A stretch of 64,000 nt of DNA from Pelagicoccus albus (lineage in GTDB: Bacteria; Verrucomicrobiota; Verrucomicrobiia; Opitutales; Opitutaceae): contig NZ_JACHVC010000008.1 of assembly GCF_014230145.1 (NCBI RefSeq), positions 186,001 to 250,000 of the forward strand, read 5' to 3'. Below, piece after piece: positions 61,253 to 64,000 of this stretch. Within the stretch, counting starts at the first letter, position 1. Each line of letters opens with the position of its first letter. Both the position numbers and the translations under genes were made by a program. Below the pieces are notes generated by a model that was not told where the DNA came from, did not search any database, and worked only from the letters and a program-made list of their open reading frames with translations.

Positions 61253-63466
61253 TTATGCCGCGTCGGAGCCGGCGGGCGGTTTATTGCCGTCTTCGCGTTC
61301 GTAGTAGGTTCCGATCATTTGGATCTGACGGCGAGAGAGACCGTTGAGTGCGACGCCTGCAATGTGGGCGTGGCCACTGCGAATCGTGTGTAAGGTTTTC
61401 TTGATACCGATCTTGTCGCCCGCTCCTTCACGGATTAGAAAGAGAACCTCGTCGGCTACGGTGGTCAACAGCAATGCGTCCGAATATGCTCCCGCAGGAG
61501 GACTGTCCAAGAGGATGATGTCGTAGGGAAGCTTAAGCTTGGCGATCAAACGCTGGAATAGCTGGGAGAGGAAGAGGCGCGAGGTGATTTCGCTGCCGTC
61601 GCCGCCTGGAATGAAGTCCATGCCTTCGTGAGTGTTGGACTTGCAGATTGCGAGCTGGGCGCGGTCGCGTCGGGTCGAGCTGGTCTTAAACCAGTCCGCC
61701 AGGCTAAGCCCCTTTGCGGTATCGATGGCTCCGCTCTTTTCGATAGACTTGCTCAGCACGTCGCGGCGCAGGTCGCAGTCGATGACGAGGGTACGTTTGC
61801 CTGCCTTCGCAAACTCCTGGGCGAGGTTGAAAACGGTAGTACTTTTGCCTTCGTTTTCGCCATGGCTTGTAACTAGCAGAACGCGGCTGCCGCGAGAGAA
61901 GGGTCCGAGCAGAAGCTGGGTGGCGAGTCCGGATAGGGATTCGCGAGCCTGCGGATTCTTTACGGAGTGGAAGTTAAGAGCTGGGAGACGACGCTTGCGG
62001 TTGCGCAGGAAGCGATTGTAGCGGGCTGCTCCGGGCTCTTTGCTTTGGATCTGTGGAAGCGTACCCAAAATGCGGGTACCGAGTTCTTCTTCAATGTCAT
62101 CCCAAATCTTAAAGCGAGTATTGCCTCCCATCAGGAAAATGGGGGTGAGGAAGAATCCCAGAGCGGCGGCGGTGAGTGGATAGCCAAAGAGCTGCTTGGA
62201 CGTTGGGTAGTCGGGCTTCTCTGGTAGTATGGCAGTATCCAATACGCGGGCCGGCGCGGGTGGATTTTGTGTCGAAGCGTGGCTATTTGAGAGCCTTCCT
62301 AGAACTTCGTCGTAGGCTAACTGCTGGGCTTGGAGCTTACGCTTTAGCACGTCATACTGGGCGAGCGCTCCGGCGTTGGAAAGGGTGCGGCGTTCCAAGG
62401 TTTCGATTTCCTTGAGGAGCCCAGCTTCGACTTCCTTCGCTACGTTGTAGTCGTAGTGCAGAGCGTCGATGATTTGTTTGGCCTCATACTCCTGCAGGCG
62501 GCGGTTCTCTGCAATGGCGTCAACCAACTCGACACGTTTCGGGTGGCGGCGTTGATAGGTTTCTGACATCTCTTCCAACTCCATGCGAAGCTGTTCGCCT
62601 TCGAACTTCAGCTTGCGGACGATGGGGTTTGATTTGATGGGCTCAAAGGCGAGCAGGGCGTCGGGGCCGGCTTCTTGTGCGGCGATGCTATTTTCGATAG
62701 TACGTTCCAGCTGGAGGATATCGATCTTAGCCTTTAGCAAGGCGCTATTGGTTTGGCTCAGACGGTCGCTTACGAAATCGTCGCCACCCTCGGTTAAAGC
62801 GAGACCGGAGCTTTTGCGAAATTCGCGGAGATCCTTTTCCGCTTCCAAGAGGTTTTGACGCCGTTCGAAGGCTAGCTTTTCCAGATCCGATTTCGCACTA
62901 GTGGTCCGCTTCTCTAGCTGCTCGCGTGTATAGCTCGCATACTGTTTGGCCAACTCGTCAGCCAAGTATTTGGATACATAGGAGTAGGGATGCGAGACTT
63001 CGACTTCCAGGAGCTGGGAGTCGTTGATCTGCGTAGCAGTGATGGCCCTACGCAAAATGTTAACCCCATTTTCCGGGTTTATTTCGAGATCGGAAAAAGG
63101 CTTCATTGCCTTTTGCTTGGCCAGATCGCTCAATCCGTCCCAGAAGACTTCCAAGAAGGCACTGCTTGTGATGTGAGCGGCATGGGTGTTGATGCTAGGA
63201 TAGCTGGAGTCAAACCCGCCATCGATCCAAAGGGATTGTCCAGCGGAAGAAGCGGGCTCGATGATGAGGCGTGAGCGGGCTGCAAAGAGCTCCGGTTGCA
63301 GACGAATAGCAAGCAAGGTCGTCAGACCAGCGATGGCAGCGATTCCAAGCCCTTTCCAAACGTAGGTGCGGTAAGCGTACTGAAGGTTCGAGCGTCTAGG
63401 CGTTTTTCTGGGTCGCTTTTCGCCCCGAGTCGCCTCGCTGCCTTTTCTGTAGGAGTTGCTGTTCAT
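61253..63466 (-). CDS. Wzc-like polysaccharide co-polymerase / tyrosine kinase (second copy)
   Basis: Inner-membrane protein, 737 residues, of the same type as the one at 45212 but clearly divergent. The basic N-terminus precedes TM1 at about 33-52 (GLGIAAIAGLTTLLAIRL). A long coiled-coil region includes RRHPKRVELVDAIAENRRLQ, and TM2 is at LFGYPLTAAALGFFLTPIFL. The kinase domain has Walker A SHGENEGKST, Walker A' VIDCDLRRDV and Walker B ILLDSPPAGAYSDA. The C-terminus has only one YY pair (IGTYYERED), fewer tyrosines than the first copy. The Wza-like gene lies 21 bases upstream, and the aminotransferase follows. Confidence 0.92.
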   Translation of the reverse strand: MNSNSYRKGSEATRGEKRPRKTPRRSNLQYAYRTYVWKGLGIAAIAGLTTLLAIRLQPELFAARSRLIIEPASSAGQSLWIDGGFDSSYPSINTHAAHITSSAFLEVFWDGLSDLAKQKAMKPFSDLEINPENGVNILRRAITATQINDSQLLEVEVSHPYSYVSKYLADELAKQYASYTREQLEKRTTSAKSDLEKLAFERRQNLLEAEKDLREFRKSSGLALTEGGDDFVSDRLSQTNSALLKAKIDILQLERTIENSIAAQEAGPDALLAFEPIKSNPIVRKLKFEGEQLRMELEEMSETYQRRHPKRVELVDAIAENRRLQEYEAKQIIDALHYDYNVAKEVEAGLLKEIETLERRTLSNAGALAQYDVLKRKLQAQQLAYDEVLGRLSNSHASTQNPPAPARVLDTAILPEKPDYPTSKQLFGYPLTAAALGFFLTPIFLMGGNTRFKIWDDIEEELGTRILGTLPQIQSKEPGAARYNRFLRNRKRRLPALNFHSVKNPQARESLSGLATQLLLGPFSRGSRVLLVTSHGENEGKSTTVFNLAQEFAKAGKRTLVIDCDLRRDVLSKSIEKSGAIDTAKGLSLADWFKTSSTRRDRAQLAICKSNTHEGMDFIPGGDGSEITSRLFLSQLFQRLIAKLKLPYDIILLDSPPAGAYSDALLLTTVADEVLFLIREGAGDKIGIKKTLHTIRSGHAHIAGVALNGLSRRQIQMIGTYYEREDGNKPPAGSDAA

Positions 63467-63487
63467 CGATAGAGAGAGTTACTTGAA

Positions 63488-64000
63488 TTAGTTAACGAGG
63501 ATGGTATCCCCGGGGAGCATGCGTCGGCGTTCGTCTTCAGGAGAGATACGGCCCTGCTGCAGGTCAGCTATGTTTACTTCGAAGCTCTTTTCGGCTCCGT
63601 CTACTTGGCGGCTGATCTCGACGTTCTTCTGCTTGGAAACCTTGCGGAACCCGCCGGCGCGGCTGATGACTTCGAGCAAGTCCATGGAGTCGCTTTCGGA
63701 AGTCAGTTCGATTACGCCAGGGGCGTGTACCTCGCCCACGATGGATATTTCGCGAGGAGCGTATTCAAGGATGAATACATTGATTTTCGGATCGGTGAAG
63801 AATTCCTGCTGCACGTAGAGGTTGCGCAGGTGCAGCTCGGCTTGTGGCAAGGTCAGTCCTGCCACGTTTACCGATCCGAGGAAAGGGACTTGTACGCGCC
63901 CGTACTGGTCGATGCGCTGCTTTGTATCGAGGTCTGGTTCGTTGACTACGGAAACTTCGATATAGTCGTTGTTTCTGAATTTGTAGCTATCCTTGTCGGC
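63488..64000 (-). CDS. Wza-like polysaccharide export protein (second copy, partial)
   Basis: The reading frame stays open to the right edge of the window, so its start is missing. Visible parts in order are the poly_export domain, YKFRNNDYIEVSVVNEPDLD and QYGRVQVPFLGSVNVAGLTL, and one SLBB domain, YAPREISIVGEVHAPGVIEL followed by MDLLEVISRAGGFRKVSKQK. The C-terminus is RRRMLPGDTILVN. It is the outer-membrane secretion partner of the second Wzc protein 21 bases downstream. Confidence 0.9.
   Translation of the reverse strand, partial: ADKDSYKFRNNDYIEVSVVNEPDLDTKQRIDQYGRVQVPFLGSVNVAGLTLPQAELHLRNLYVQQEFFTDPKINVFILEYAPREISIVGEVHAPGVIELTSESDSMDLLEVISRAGGFRKVSKQKNVEISRQVDGAEKSFEVNIADLQQGRISPEDERRRMLPGDTILVN

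Noticed and set aside
1-64000. tRNA genes, rRNA genes, CRISPR arrays, transposases and phage genes
   Set aside because: Gaps between genes were read for these and nothing convincing was seen; small RNAs cannot be excluded by eye.

Overview
The window looks like a chromosome segment of a marine Verrucomicrobiota bacterium, most likely class Opitutia (Puniceicoccales/Pelagicoccus-like). The clues are a TonB-dependent receptor whose plug begins with a 'FTLDAFQVTG' type motif, a PEP-CTERM protein, secreted FG-GAP/ASPIC-UnbV and vanadium-haloperoxidase-like proteins, very few Shine-Dalgarno sites, and moderate-to-high GC. This assignment is inference from gene content. No rRNA, tRNA, CRISPR array, prophage or insertion sequence was seen.

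Left part (1-15 kb): housekeeping and envelope genes. These are sppA, sufT, a tRNA-dihydrouridine synthase, a LURP-one/scramblase-like protein, a hybrid histidine kinase, an AlkZ-related protein, an NhaC antiporter, a tiny membrane protein, a bifunctional nuclease, and a three-gene RND efflux operon (membrane fusion protein, pump, TolC).

15-26 kb: a starch/maltodextrin utilisation locus. It holds a cupin-AraC regulator on the plus strand and, on the minus strand, two secreted GH13 enzymes, a TonB-dependent receptor, MalQ and an SLC45-type sugar transporter. An orphan C-terminal piece of a third GH13 lies directly behind the transporter. The implied route is outer-surface or periplasmic cleavage, TonB uptake, inner-membrane import, and cytoplasmic MalQ processing.

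26-38 kb (all minus strand): an operon-like run of a photolyase/cryptochrome-like protein whose two domains appear to be in swapped order, a 47-residue DUF2256 zinc-ribbon protein, an FAD amine-oxidase-type protein and a secreted HEXXH/TPR protein. Separate neighbours are a PAS-PP2C phosphatase, a C15-type peptidase, an AEC transporter, and a pair of secreted proteins (FG-GAP/ASPIC-UnbV and vanadium haloperoxidase).

38-45 kb (mostly plus strand): a chemoreceptor, a second hybrid kinase that shares an upstream dyad with it, a PEP-CTERM protein, a GNAT enzyme, and a trio made of a DUF134-NifX fusion, a NifX-like protein with a His-rich tail and a hotdog protein.

45-64 kb: an exopolysaccharide locus. 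Two Wzc/Wza-type export pairs flank a plus-strand operon containing an initiating sugar-phosphate transferase, a Wzy-like polymerase/ligase, four glycosyltransferases, a Wzx-like flippase and a large secreted clan GH-A glycosidase-like protein. A DegT/DnrJ-type aminotransferase lies behind the second Wzc. The second Wza gene runs off the right edge of the window.
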